Source: Lepus europaeus
Taxonomy: Eukaryota > Chordata > Mammalia > Lagomorpha > Leporidae
DNA length: 64,000 bases
Direction of reading: 5' to 3'
Assembly (NCBI RefSeq): GCF_033115175.1
Contig: NC_084850.1
Location: 100,813,439-100,877,438, forward strand
Shown: piece after piece, positions 11,504 to 21,629 of the stretch
Numbering within the stretch: position 1 is the stretch's first letter
How the letters are laid out: each line of letters begins with the position of its first letter
Position numbers and translations under genes: made by a program
Notes under the pieces: generated by a model
What the model was told of the DNA's origin: nothing
What the model saw: the letters and a program-made list of their open reading frames with translations, nothing else
The model's database searches: none

Positions 11504-11650
11504 CGGGCTCCGCTCCCATTCCCCAGGCGGCTACCAGTTCTGTGCAGTGGGAAAGAGCAGGGAAAAGTTGCAGGCACAGACAGGGAAATGAGTAACTGGA
11601 CCAAAAGCGGGACTGAAAACAAACCCAGTAGCTAGCCAAGTGGAATGGGC

Positions 11651-11656
11651 AATAAA
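11651..11656 (+). terminator. GPKOW: GPKOW poly(A) signal
   Basis: AATAAA about 150 bp after the GPKOW stop codon, followed by sequence with no further exon-like signal. The mRNA 3' end is expected near 11,670-11,680. Confidence 0.8.
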
Positions 11657-11679
11657 AACCATTTGAAACACTTAGCAGA

Positions 11680-13350
11680 AGGATGGATTCCTAAGTGGTG
11701 TGCTCAGTGGCGAGGGGAGGTGAGAACTGAGACGCTGGAGGTGGGAACCAGTTCATCTATTTAGCCTCACCTCCGCACCCAGGGTGCAAGACAAGTGAGT
11801 GGACCTTACTGGTCATGAGTTGAATTCAGGGTCTCGAAGCAATGGAATCTGTCCCCTGAGCAGACGCGATGGGACCCGGAAGGCCACATTTCTGAACAAC
11901 TTCCTGGGTGAGAACTCCAGTAGCAGGGTCCTTTTGCTCTTGGGCCAGAGCCAGCCCCCAGAGAACGTGCTGAGCTAGCGATACAAGTTCACAGGAAGCA
12001 AGGCTTCTGCTTTACCAGTGGGATGTGTCGGCTCTGATTGCCAGTGCAGGTGGAGCCAGTTCATTCCTGGGCCCTGTCTCAGTCCCAAAACTTTGGCTTA
12101 GAGGGAAGAATCATGTGTATCACTTCTCTGGTGGTTCCGCCCAATTGTATGCCCAGAAAGGTATTGTCAGAGAATCCCCCACCTTTCTCCTATCCAGCAG
12201 GCTGAGTGAGGTACACAGTCAGTGAGGGAAGTCAGAGCTCCACTCACACCTGTTCTTTGGGGATCATCCCCAGTCACTAAGCCGTCAATGTAACCAGTGG
12301 CATTTGAGTTAGATCTCAGCCACTGGTAGAAATTCCCAGCAGCTCAGAATAGGGGCACAGCGCCTGAGAATTGACATGCTTACCCTAGGGCAGGATCCAA
12401 CAAGGTCAAGTGCTGTCCCCGCATAGCAAAGGCAGGCAACTGTTGAGAGCCGAAATCTAGAGTATTAGAAAAAACCAGGAGTTGCGCAGAACAGTGACCA
12501 TGTGCCCAGCAAGGGATGACACAGGAAAGCTCTGCGATATAGAATCATGGCTTGAAGGACACACCTGTTTAATTTACCATCCCGAATGAATTGCAGAATT
12601 GGGATGTTCTTCAAGACTGGCCAAACAGGGTTGTTCGGGCAGACAGTGGGGAGCAGAGCACCCGCCCCAGCTCCCCCATGCTCTGTCCTAGCTGGGATTA
12701 CCATGCACCACAGCGCTGGCCCCAGCTCCTCATGCTTTTTCATTCTGGTTTTCCACATACCCATGTATGTGCTTAACCCAGCTGAGAAGGCCACCTCCTT
12801 TCTGCAGATGGTAGTAAGGCAGTCTTGGCCATCCCCGTGAGAAACTGGGACTGGCTGTGCTTCCCCCAGAAGAGGCCCTCCTGATTGCTCCTTTGGAGGA
12901 CAGGGTTTCGTACAGAGACGTGGAGGCAGGATAAGGAGGCTCTCCCCATCTGCCCCTGGTGAGCAGCACACGCACACACACACACATACACACGCACGCA
13001 CGTTTCTAGAGACCGTTGAGAAGGGCGTGCAAGCAGCAACAGCTCCTGGGAGGCTACCAGTTCCCCACAGGCCACTCAACACCCGGGCACCATGACCTGC
13101 GCAATCTGCCCAGGCCGGACACCACAGAGATTGAGCAAGATGTGGGTACAAAAGCATCTGCCTCTTGTGCCAAGTCTCTAGAAGTTTCCCGCAGGGTGCC
13201 GCCTCTGTCAAACCCCATCCAGGCTCCAAGCCAGGCAGCAGACTCCATACACAGGTTCTCTGCCTTGCTGAGAGAAGGGAGTTACCTGCTTGACAGGGGC
13301 TACTGCCAGGGCTAAATGTGGTTCATTTGTTCATTTTCAAACTGCTCATT
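11680..13350. other. Intergenic stretch after GPKOW, no gene seen
   Basis: No exon, RNA gene or full repeat recognised. It contains a CA/CG-alternating microsatellite at about 12,968-13,003 and a short SINE-like scrap 'accacagcgctggcccc' at about 12,708. Open frames here (up to about 250 codons, reverse) have no recognisable domain and look like chance ORFs. Confidence 0.5.
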
Positions 13351-13360
13351 AAACACTGTG

Positions 13361-13683
13361 CTGCCGGCTTTGTGGTGCAGCCGGGTTAAGCCAATGCCTG
13401 TGATACCGGCATCCCATATGATTGCGGGTTCGAGTCCCAGCTGCTCCACTTCTGAGCCGGTTTCCTGCTAATGCATCTGGGAAACCAGCAGAAGATGGCT
13501 TGAATACTTGGGCCCCTGTTCACCCACTTGAGAGACCCAGATCAAGTTCCAGGCTCCTGACTTCAGCCTGGCCCAGCCCCAGTCATTATGGACAAGTACG
13601 GAGTGAACCAGCTGATAGAAGACTTCTCTGCCTCTCTCCTTCTAACTCTGCCTTTCAAATAATTTTTTTTTGTTAAAAAGAAA
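13361..13683 (+). repeat. C-repeat SINE with TSD
   Basis: From 'ctgccggctttgtggtgcag' to 'cctttcaaataatttttttttg'. ACACTGTG-type direct repeats lie at about 13,352 and 13,685. Confidence 0.88.
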
Positions 13684-13784
13684 GCACTGTGTGCTAAGTA
13701 TATCACTGTATTAAAGGAATGAATAAGGAATTAATGTCTAATTTTACTTGGTGTTTCTGAGACTTCTAAGTGTATTACTAACAT

Positions 13785-13935
13785 GTACTATTAACTCATT
13801 CACACGCACAGATGAGCCCATGAGGCAAGTGTCACTACTGTCCTCACTTTCCTGAGCAAAGCCAAGGCCCAGACCAGCTTAGGTAACTTGTCCAAGGTCA
13901 CACAGCTTATGAGTGGTGGGGTTGAGGCCAATTAC
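13785..13935 (-). repeat. MIR fragment, reverse
   Basis: The run 'taggtaacttgtccaaggtcacacagcttatgagtggtgggg' is the highly recognisable MIR core in reverse complement. Confidence 0.75.
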
Positions 13936-14028
13936 ATGAGGAATGGTTCCTAAACTGTTGGGTGCCACGTGGGAGCCAAGAGGAAAGACTCCTTCTCCTC
14001 TTCTCTTCTTTTTTAAGATGTATTTTAT

Positions 14029-14560
14029 GGGGCCAGTGTAGCAGGTAAAGCCACTGCCTGCAGTCTGGCATCCCATATGGGTGCCAGTTCAAGTCGTGGC
14101 TGCTCCACTTCTGATCCAGCTCCCTGTTGAATGGCCTGGGGAAGCAGCAGCAGATGGCCCAGGTGCTTGAACCCCTACACCCACAGGGGAGACCCAGAAG
14201 AAGCTCCTGCTCCTGGCTTCAGCCTAGACCTGGCCGTTGCAGCCATTCGGGGAGTAAACCGGCGAATGAAAGATCTCTGTCTCTCCTCCTCTCTCTGTCA
14301 CTCTGAGCGACAGAGTGAGGGAGAGACAGATCTGCCATCCAGTTTCACTCCCCAAATGGTTGCAACAGCTGGGGCTGGGCCAGTTCAAAGCCTTGAGCCA
14401 GGAGCTCCATCCAGATTTCTCATGTGGGTGGCAGGAGCCCAAGTACTTAGCTCATCATCCACTGCTTTGCCAGTCTCAGCAGGGAGCTGGATCAGGAGCG
14501 ATATTGTGATGCCAGTGTCGCAAGCAGTGGCTTAACCTGCTGTCTCACAGTGCTGGCCAC
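14029..14560. repeat. Head-to-head fold-back of two truncated C-repeat SINEs
   Basis: A forward SINE (14,029-14,305, ending inside its CT region) runs straight into a reverse SINE (14,311-14,560) that also lacks its A-rich tail. The joint CACTCTG-agcga-CAGAGTG (14,299-14,317) is a small perfect hairpin inside an inverted repeat of about 250 bp per arm. Confidence 0.85.
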
Positions 14561-14780
14561 ATCGTGCGCTCTCTTCCTGCTCTCTTCCTCTCTTCCTGCT
14601 CCTCCTCTCTCTGCCCCAGGTCTGTCCCCTTTAACTCTCCATCAGGGAACCTAAAGCACTACATTTGCGGATTGCTTTTTAAATTAGCGTTTACAAGTTG
14701 TGTATTTCCTGTTCTTATTTTTAAGGAGTAGATTTAAAAGCTACATTTTTTTTCTAAAAACAAACAAAACACCTAAATCA

Positions 14781-15066
14781 GGAACACGTAGTTGGTGCAG
14801 TGGGTAAGACACTGGTAGGATGCCTACATCCCAAATCAGAGGGCCTGGGTTTGCGTACTGGTTCTGCTGCTGATTCCAGATTCCTGCTAAATGTACACCC
14901 TGGAAGAAAGCCAGCAGTGATGGCTCAAGCGGTTCGGTCCCTGCCACCCACATGGGAGACCCAGATCCAGTTCTGGGGTCCTATCTTCAACCTAGCCTAG
15001 TCCAGGCTGTACGAGGCAGAAGATATCTCCCTTTCTCTGCCTTCCAAATAAAATTTTTAAAAATCT
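14781..15066 (+). repeat. Older C-repeat SINE with TSD
   Basis: A variant with 'cctacatcccaaatcagagggcctggg' and no long CT tract, ending CCAAATAAAATTTTTAAAAATC. Direct repeats of the form AAAACACCTAAATCA / AAAACCTAAATCA flank it. Confidence 0.85.
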
Positions 15067-15190
15067 AAAACCTAAATCATTTTTTTTTCTATTTTATTCC
15101 AAAAGTTTTCCCATTCTGCAGTACACTGACTTATAAAGCATTTTTCATATCATATTGTTCTGTCTACCTGCACCAGTGATGTGGAGCTGG

Positions 15191-15539
15191 TTTTTTTTTT
15201 GTTTTTTGTTTTTTTTTTTTTTTTACAGGCAGAGTGGACAGTGAGAGAGAGACAGAGAGAAAGGTCTTCCTTTTGCCGTTGGTTCACCCTCCAATGGCCG
15301 CCGCGGTAGCGCGCTGCGGCCAGCGCACCGCGCTGTTCCGATGGCAGGAGCCAGGTGCTTATCCTGGTCTCCCATGGGGTGCAGAGCCCAAGCACTTGGG
15401 CCATCCTCCACTGCACTCCCGGGCCACAGCAGAGAGCTGGCCTGGAAGAGGGGCAACCGGGACAGGATCGGTGCCCCGACCGGGACTAGAACCCGGTGTG
15501 CCGGCGCCGCAAGGCGGAGGATTAGCCTGTTGAGCCACG
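15191..15539 (-). repeat. Young-type C-repeat SINE, reverse
   Basis: The subfamily with 'gcaaccgggacaggatcggtgccccgaccgggactagaacccgg' and 'ggcggaggattagcctgttgagccacg'. It has a long broken T run at its left (3') end and many retained CpGs, as expected of a recent copy. The last few 5' bases (ggcgccggcc) are absent. Confidence 0.88.
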
Positions 15540-15819
15540 TTTTTATGTGTCCCCATCAGTTCTTGCTTTGCTGTCCTGGGACATCAATACGTGCTGAGGT
15601 GATGACCACAAAGGTAGTCTGGTCTCCTGCTCCTTCAGACAAAGCCACCTCTGTACCCCTGCCTGAGGGGTGCTCCCTGGGACAGGCCCTGAAATGACAC
15701 GCGTGTAAGTCACAAGCCTTGGCGCAGTGGGGCTGTGCCCCCTCCCCCCGCACCTCAACCTTTGCCCTCTGACTGTTGAAGCCCTCCAGTTGCCGTGACA
15801 ACCAGACTGCCCACCAGGA

Positions 15820-15905
15820 GCTCCCAAAACACCCCCAGGGCAGGTGGGAAGTGCACCAGTGTCTGGTTCGTTGCGGTATCCCCACGACCTAGCACAAGCC
15901 CCCAC
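15820..15905 (+). repeat. Possible L2 3' fragment
   Basis: 'gtctggttcgttgcggtatccccacgacctagcaca' resembles the L2 3' terminal motif (tttgttcactgctgtatccccagcacctagaaca). Short, so tentative. The rest of 15,540-16,140 shows nothing recognisable. Confidence 0.4.
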
Positions 15906-16139
15906 GTGCAACAGGAAAGTGCTCCGTCCAGACAGCTACCCTGTAACCTACTGCCCTCTTCCCTCAAGCCTTCCCTGCCCTCCATCACGTCCCTGCATGG
16001 GGAGAGAAAGAAAAATAACTGAGTGCGCAAAGCCAGTCCCCTCCCACGCACTTCTCTCTGATGCTTGGGGCAAATGCGTGCCACGGGAGCCCTCGGCGCC
16101 TCGGGCTCTGGCCCGGCCTCTCAGCATCGTGCCTTCTGG

Positions 16140-16280
16140 TACCTTCTGAGAGCCTCAGTCCTCCAGTCCACAAGTGAAGATAACAGCAGTTAAGGTTGTT
16201 TGTGAAGGCTCAGGGAGGCAACTCATGCAGGGTGATTAGGACAGGTCTGGGCACGTTGTGACTGCGTTACTGTCGGTTTA
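16140..16280 (+). repeat. MIR-like fragment
   Basis: 'gagcctcagtcctccagtccacaagtgaagataacagcagt' then 'caggtctgggcacg' follow the order of MIR 3' sequence. Weak. Confidence 0.4.
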
Positions 16281-16295
16281 TGAAATAGCTGAGTA

Positions 16296-16600
16296 TTGGC
16301 CGGCGCCATGGCTCAACAGGCTAATCCTCCGCCTAGCGGCGCCGGCACACCAGGTTCTAGTCCCGGTTGGGGCGCCGGATTCTGTCCCGGTTGCCCCTCT
16401 TCCAGGCCAGCTCACTGCTATGGCCCGGGAAGGCAGTGGAAGATGGCCCAGGTCCTTGGGCCCTGCACCCGCATTGGAGACCAGGAGAAGCACCTGGCTC
16501 CTGGCTTCGGATCAGTACGATGCGCCGGCCGCAGCGGCCATTGGAGGGTGAATCAACGGCAAAAAGGAAGACCTTTCTCTGTCTCTCTCTCTCACTATCC
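16296..16600 (+). repeat. Young-type C-repeat SINE without A-tail, with TSD
   Basis: Head TTGGCCGGCGCCATGG; the body is the CpG-rich young type. The copy stops after 'ctctctctctcactatcc' with no A-rich tail, yet ATAGCTGAGTA flanks it exactly at 16,285-16,295 and 16,601-16,611. Confidence 0.9.
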
Positions 16601-16619
16601 ATAGCTGAGTAACCAATGA

Positions 16620-17573
16620 TCTCCCTTCCGCCAGTATCCGCCCCTCCCCAATTTGCGGGTCGCACCACCACTGGCAATGGTCAAGCACCGAGCACCCAGC
16701 ACCACGCTCCCACTGCCCTTTCTCTACTTTCCCCTGCGGCAAAGCCCCTCTCACGCAGCCATCCCGTGAGACCCGGACTCCACCAGCTGTGTCACGAGCT
16801 CCAGGAGCCCTCCCCGCCAACCCGGGACCCCACCCACCACATGGGTCCCGCCCTACTGCCCCTCCAGCACAGCAAAATACCGGCTCTGCGAGCTCCATCT
16901 CGGACCAGCCGGGGAAGCAGGGGTCCCACCGAGCCCTGCACTGCCTACGCCCTCACTCCCCACCAGCGCTCCTTGCACCCCAATCTTTGCAGTCCCAGGA
17001 GTACCCACACCTCAGTCTGTGCGCTCACAACAGTGCCCACAGCCGAGTGGGCGGCTCCAGGCTTGCCCACTCCCCTGCCTGTGGGACCCCCAAAACGATA
17101 ATGGGACAGCCTGGACTGGACCACACGGGCACGGGGGAGGGACGCAGAAATGGAACAGTCCACCCGGAAGCGTACCCCTGCGGAGGGAGGGGCACCTTGG
17201 AATGTGCCACTGTACTTCCGGGGGGGAGAAATACGGAATTCAGGTGACGAAACCGTATCCCGGACCGGGGTCCATACGCTCTTTCGAACCACCACGTTCC
17301 ATCTTCTTGACTCCCAGCCATCTTAGGTGACCCTCACTCTTTGGCCGGGCCTCGGTGTCTCTCACATCCGCCATGTTAACCTTTACATCCCCGCAGTTCC
17401 TCAATTTTGAATCATCTCTCAACTAACTCTACAGCAGGCATTTGGTTGTCGAGGGTTCTGATTGGTCTACCTAATTATGGTCCTCGCTATTTGCCGTAGC
17501 TTCCGGTTGTCGGAATGACGTCCCGCCTTTGCTCCTCCGCGTTCGTCTTCCATTGGCCACTTCTTCGGCAAGC
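16620..17573. promoter_or_regulatory. WDR45: CpG-rich, probably bidirectional promoter (distal WDR45)
   Basis: Unique GC-rich block about 14 kb before the proximal WDR45 promoter. Visible elements: two YY1-like sites, GCCATCTTA (about 17,318) and CCGCCATGTT (about 17,369), both oriented towards minus-strand transcription; and an ETS-type CTTCCGG (about 17,500), a CRE TGACGTC (about 17,516), an inverted CCAAT box (ATTGG, about 17,551) and an NRF1-like GCATGCGCA (about 17,572) before a plus-strand exon. Human WDR45 has transcripts starting far upstream of its coding exons at a similar distance, which is the basis for the assignment. Confidence 0.6.
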
Positions 17574-17636
17574 ATGCGCAGTGGTGTCTGGACGGTGCTG
17601 GGGCTCCGCGGGTGTGGGCTGCGGGGATTTAGAATG
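17560..17636 (+). other. Putative first exon of distal WDR45 transcripts
   Basis: An ATG at 17,574 opens 21 codons (starting MRSGVWTVLGLRGCGL) to a good splice donor, ATG|GTGAGT, at 17,636/17,637. The most economical reading is a 5' untranslated exon of WDR45 with a short upstream ORF. The peptide's Arg/Leu/Gly composition resembles a mitochondrial leader, but this is no more than a resemblance. The exon start is a guess from the NRF1-like and CCAAT elements. Confidence 0.4.
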
Positions 17637-17812
17637 GTGAGTTCCAGTACAGGCTTGGAGTTTAGAGCTGGTCACCTATAAAGGGGCAGAAAAGTTTGGT
17701 TATGGTTAGAGGTTAGTGAGGTTACACAGCGTGGCGCTTCCACCGTAATCTATAACAAACCCAATAGGACTTTCCTGCCCTCACTCAGTCGTTCTTAAAA
17801 ATCATTTATTCT

Positions 17813-18122
17813 GGGGCCGGCGCTGTTGTGCAGAAGGTTAACGCCCTGGCCTGAAGTGCCGGCATCCCATATGGGCGCTGGTTCTAGTCCCGGCTGCCCC
17901 ACTTCCCATCCAGCTCTCTGCTATGGCCTGGGAAAGCAGTAGAAGATGGCCCAAGTCCTTGGGCCCCTGCACCCATGTGGGAGACCCGGAAGAAGCTCCT
18001 GGCTCCTGGCTTGGGATTGGCGCAGCTCCGGCCATTGTGGCCATCTGGGGAGTGAACCAGTGGATGGAAGACCTCTCTCTTTTTCTGTGTAACACTTTCA
18101 AATAAATAATTTTTTTAAAAAA
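17813..18122 (+). repeat. C-repeat SINE, complete
   Basis: From 'ggggccggcgctgttgtgcag' to 'ctttcaaataaataatttttttaaaa'. Starts about 180 bp after the putative distal WDR45 exon. Confidence 0.9.
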
Positions 18123-18309
18123 TTCTGTGTTTCTCAAAACAAAAAGCTTTGATTTAAATTTGAATCTGGAGTTGGACAGGTACGGTGGGTGTCTGGTTCT
18201 CCCAACACTGAAAAAGCTCAGAGTGAACACAGTGTCAGCTTTGCGTAGAATGTAGTAGTTATATTAATTTAACTCCTGACAAAATGGGCACAAAGATTAC
18301 AGCAATTGC

Positions 18310-18436
18310 AAAGCCTTACCTCAGCCCCGGCTGCTGGGGTCATTTGGAGAGTGAAGCAGCAGATGGAAGGTAGCTCTCTGTAACTCTGCCTTTGTCAATG
18401 TGCTCTTCAAACAAATACATCTTTCAAAGCAAATAC
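18310..18436 (+). repeat. 3' fragment of a C-repeat SINE
   Basis: Only the right half remains: 'ccccggctgctggggtcatttggagagtgaagcagcagatgg', then a tail 'cttcaaacaaatacatctttc'. Confidence 0.75.
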
Positions 18437-18627
18437 GCTCCCTGGCGGGGCCTTTGACAAAGCATGTTTGGAAGAATAAAGACTCTCAGGTCTCCATGCA
18501 GAGTGATGGTTTTGGAGCCTCAAGCCTGGCCGAGTAGGAAAGGATTGCTGTGATTGCCACGTGTTAATTCATACACATTGTAGGTGATGTAACCTGTTAA
18601 CTAATTTGTTTGCAATTTTTACATTCA

Positions 18628-18662
18628 TTATATATATATGTATATATATATATATATGTAAA
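18628..18662. repeat. (TA)n microsatellite
   Basis: About 33 bp of alternating TA with two TG interruptions. The flanking 18,440-19,000 shows no recognisable gene or repeat. Confidence 0.85.
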
Positions 18663-18999
18663 TTATCCTGTGAGTATATGTTCCATGCCCTGGGTAAGTC
18701 ACATGCTTAGGGGGAAAAACTCGTTGATAACTTGTGGCCCAATATTTCGAAAAAATCCGGAGCCCTCAGCCCCCTGGCTTCATCAGGTGGAGCAAATTTC
18801 CCTAAATCAGCTTGCAATCTCCGCGTCTGTACCCAGTGCCACTCCACCTCTGGAAACAACTCGACCTCTATCAGCTCTGATTCCAAGGAAGATTTTTTTT
18901 TCCTTAAAACTGGAAAATGTAAACTCTGGTTTCATATGGATCTTTCATTGAGGAGGGTGGAGAGGGCATGGTACAAAAGTCTAGGAATAGCACAAACAA

Positions 19000-19297
19000 C
19001 AAGATAAGGATTTGTTTAAAAGCATAAAGACAGAGCGCAAGAGAAACACTCCCACCTAGTGGTTCACTCCCTCAACTGCCTGCAACAGCTGTCCAAGCCT
19101 GGTGCTGGGAACTCAATGCGGATCTCTCACAGGGATGGCAGAACCTCAAGTACCTGAGCCATCACTGCTGCCTCCCAGGGCACTCCTTAGCAGGGAGCTA
19201 GAATGGAGAAGAGAGCGAGGACTTGAACCCAGGCACTGGGGTATAGAATGTGGGTGGCCCAACCAGCAACTTAACAACTAGGGCAGATGTCCATCCC
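19000..19297 (-). repeat. Older C-repeat SINE, reverse
   Basis: Diverged reverse copy: 'ctagtggttcactccctcaactgcc', 'gagccatcactgctgcctcccagg', 'ggacttgaacccaggcac'. It belongs to the older subfamily also seen at 62.64 and 63.04 kb. The following 19,298-19,557 holds nothing recognisable. Confidence 0.8.
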
Positions 19298-19588
19298 TGA
19301 AGGTTGTTATCTGAAGTGTATGTTTAGAGGTTTGGGGTTCAGTTAGGCACTTTTTCATCACTGATTGTTTCTGAGGGCAACTGAGTTTTTCTCCACTCAC
19401 ATGGCAGTAGGAAGTAAGGTATGCATATGCTTTCAGTCTGGGGTCATGCCTTAATGGGTACAGTGTGGTCTAATCAGACGTACAATGAGCTATGCCATCT
19501 CTTTTAGAGAAACACACCCAAAAGCAACACAATTCAAGAAGACAAAGGGGGAACTTCTAATTTTTTTAATATTTATTTATTTATTTTG

Positions 19589-19845
19589 AGGCCGGCGCCG
19601 TGGCACAGCAGGTTGGCGCCCTGGCCTGAAGCGCCGGCATCCCATATGGGCGCCAGTTCAAAACCCAGCTGCTCCACTTCCAATCCAGCTCTCTGCTGTG
19701 GCCTGGGAGAGCAGTAGAAGATGGCCCAAGTGCTTGGGCCCCTGTACCCATGTGGGAGACCCGGAAGAAGCTCCTGGATCCTGGCTTCAGATCCATGCAG
19801 CTCTGGCCGTTGCAGCCAATTGGGGAGTGAACCAGCTGATGGAAG

Positions 19846-19895
<50 letters not shown>

Positions 19896-19947
19896 GTCTC
19901 TGTAACTCTGTCTTTCAAATAAATAAAAATAAAATCTTAAAAAAAGT
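19589..19947 (+). repeat. C-repeat SINE with long (CT)n
   Basis: Complete copy, 'ggccggcgccgtggcacagcagg' to AAATAAAAATAAAATC. Its CT tract (about 19,850-19,892) is a perfect dinucleotide microsatellite of about 20 units. It inserted just after a T-rich ATTTATTTATTTATTTT piece, perhaps the tail of an older reverse SINE. Confidence 0.9.
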
Positions 19948-19954
19948 CTCTCTT

Positions 19955-20389
19955 TGGAGCTGATGCTGTGGCATAGGAGGCCTCCACTTACGGCACTAGC
20001 ATCTCATATGGACACTGGTTCATGTTCCAGCTGCTCCACTTCTGACCCACCTCCCTGATTATCACCTGGGAAAACAGTAGAAGATGGCCCAAGTGCTTGG
20101 CCCCCTGCACCTGCATGGGAGACCTGGAAGAAGCTCCTGGCTCCTGGATTCAGCCTAGCCTAACCCCGGCCACTGCGGCCATTTGGGGAGTGAACCAATG
20201 GATGGAAAACCTCTCTCTCTCTCTCTCTGCCTCTGTTTCTCTCTGTAACTTTGCTATCTTCCCAGGCACATCAGCAGGGAGCTGGATCAGAAATGGAGCA
20301 GCCATATAGGATGTCTGTGCCGTAAGCAGTAGCTTTACATCTATGCCACAGTGCCCGTCCCAATAAATAAATCTTTTTTTAAAAAAAAA
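19955..20389. repeat. C-repeat SINE with an inverted head fragment before its tail
   Basis: A forward SINE (19,955-20,255) is followed by a reverse-strand 5' half of another (20,256-20,360; 'agcagggagctggatcagaaatggagcag' to 'cacagtgcccgtccc'). Then comes a forward tail, AATAAATAAATC, to 20,389. This is a fold-back different from the one at 14.3 kb because the forward tail is kept. Confidence 0.75.
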
Positions 20390-20587
20390 TCAATGCCTGA
20401 CCATTGGCCATCTAATTCCCTTGTGATCTGAGCTGCCTATCATGACTGCATATGTGATCCATCAAGCCATCAAATTTTTCATGCACAGCAGTATCCATTA
20501 TCAAATGAAAGTGGTCCATTCGGGGCCCGCTGAGCAAGTCCTGAAGGCACAAGTAGTTACCTGAAGAAGTCGCCTAGAGACAGAAGA

Positions 20588-20876
20588 TTGGTATAGAAAT
20601 TAGCATGTTGCTTGGGAGGGCCCCATCCCACACCAGAGTGCCTGGGTTCAATACTCAGCATTTGACTCCAGCTTCCTGTTAATGCAGGCCCTGGGGAGCA
20701 GCGGTGATGGCTCAAGTGGTTGGGTCCCTGCCACTCATGTGGGAAACCTGGATTGAGTTGCTGGCTCCCAGTTCTAACCTATATCTGCCCTGGAAGTAGC
20801 GGACATTGGGAGAATGAATCCGCAGAAAAGAGCACTCTGTGTCTGTCTTTTTGCCAAATAAATAAATAAATAAAAC
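20588..20876 (+). repeat. Older C-repeat SINE
   Basis: The variant with 'gagtgcctgggttcaatactcagc' and 'ctggggagcagcggtgatggctcaagtggttggg', tail CCAAATAAATAAATAAATAAAA. No CT tract. Confidence 0.85.
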
Positions 20877-20970
20877 TCACCCACAGAAAAGAAGTAATCA
20901 GGGGTGTATGTTGTGGCAAAGTGAGGTAAGCCAGTGCTTCGGATACCCATATCCCATATAGGAGTGCCTG

Positions 20971-21629
20971 TTGTTTTTGTTTTTGTTTTTGTTTTTGAGA
21001 TTTCATGTATTGGCCAGCACCGCAGCTCAATAGGCTAATCCTCCGCCTTGCGGCGCCGGCACACCGGGTTCTAGTCCCAGTTGGGGCGCCGGATTCTGTC
21101 CTGGTTGCCCCTCTTCCAGGCCAGCTCTCTGCTATGGCCCAGGAGTGCAGTGGAGGATGGCCCAAGTGCTTGGGCCCTGCACCCCATGGGAGACCAGGAG
21201 AAGCACCTGGCTCCTGCCTTCGGATCAGCACAGTGCGCTGGCCGCAGTGGCCATTGGAGGGTGAACCAATGGAAGAAAGACCTTTCTCTCTCTCTCTCTC
21301 TCACTGCCCATTCTGCCTGTCAAAAAAAAATTCATGTATTTATTTGAAAGTCAGAGTTACACAGAGAGAGAGGAGAGGCAGAGAGAAAGGTCTTCCATCT
21401 GCTTGTTCACTCCCCAACTAGCTACAACTGCTGGAGCTGCACCAATCCGAAGCCAGGTCTCCCACATGGGTGCAGGGGCCCAAGGACTTGGGCCATCTTC
21501 CTCTGCTTTCCCAGGCCATAGCAGAGAGCTGGATGGGAAGTGGAGCAGCTGGGACTAGAACCAGTGCCCATATGGGACGCCGGCACTTCAGGCCAGGGTG
21601 TTAACCCATTGCACCACAGCGCCGGCCCC
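20971..21629 (-). repeat. Middle C-repeat SINE of the nest
   Basis: Reverse SINE whose T-rich end has become a (GTTTTT)n microsatellite. It is flanked by AGGAGTGCCTG (20,960-20,970) and AGGAGTACCTG (21,630-21,640), duplicated from the outer SINE, and is itself split by the inner copy. Confidence 0.9.
21012..21330 (+). repeat. Inner, young-type C-repeat SINE of the nest
   Basis: CpG-rich young subfamily ('cgccttgcggcgccggcacaccggg'), flanked by TTCATGTATT at 21,002-21,011 and 21,331-21,340, which is the tail sequence of the middle SINE. The last of the three to insert. Confidence 0.92.

Noticed and set aside
12465-13229. 254-codon minus-strand ORF downstream of GPKOW
   Set aside because: It includes a translated CA-repeat (CVCVCVCVCC), has no recognisable domain and no splice or promoter context. 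Treated as chance.
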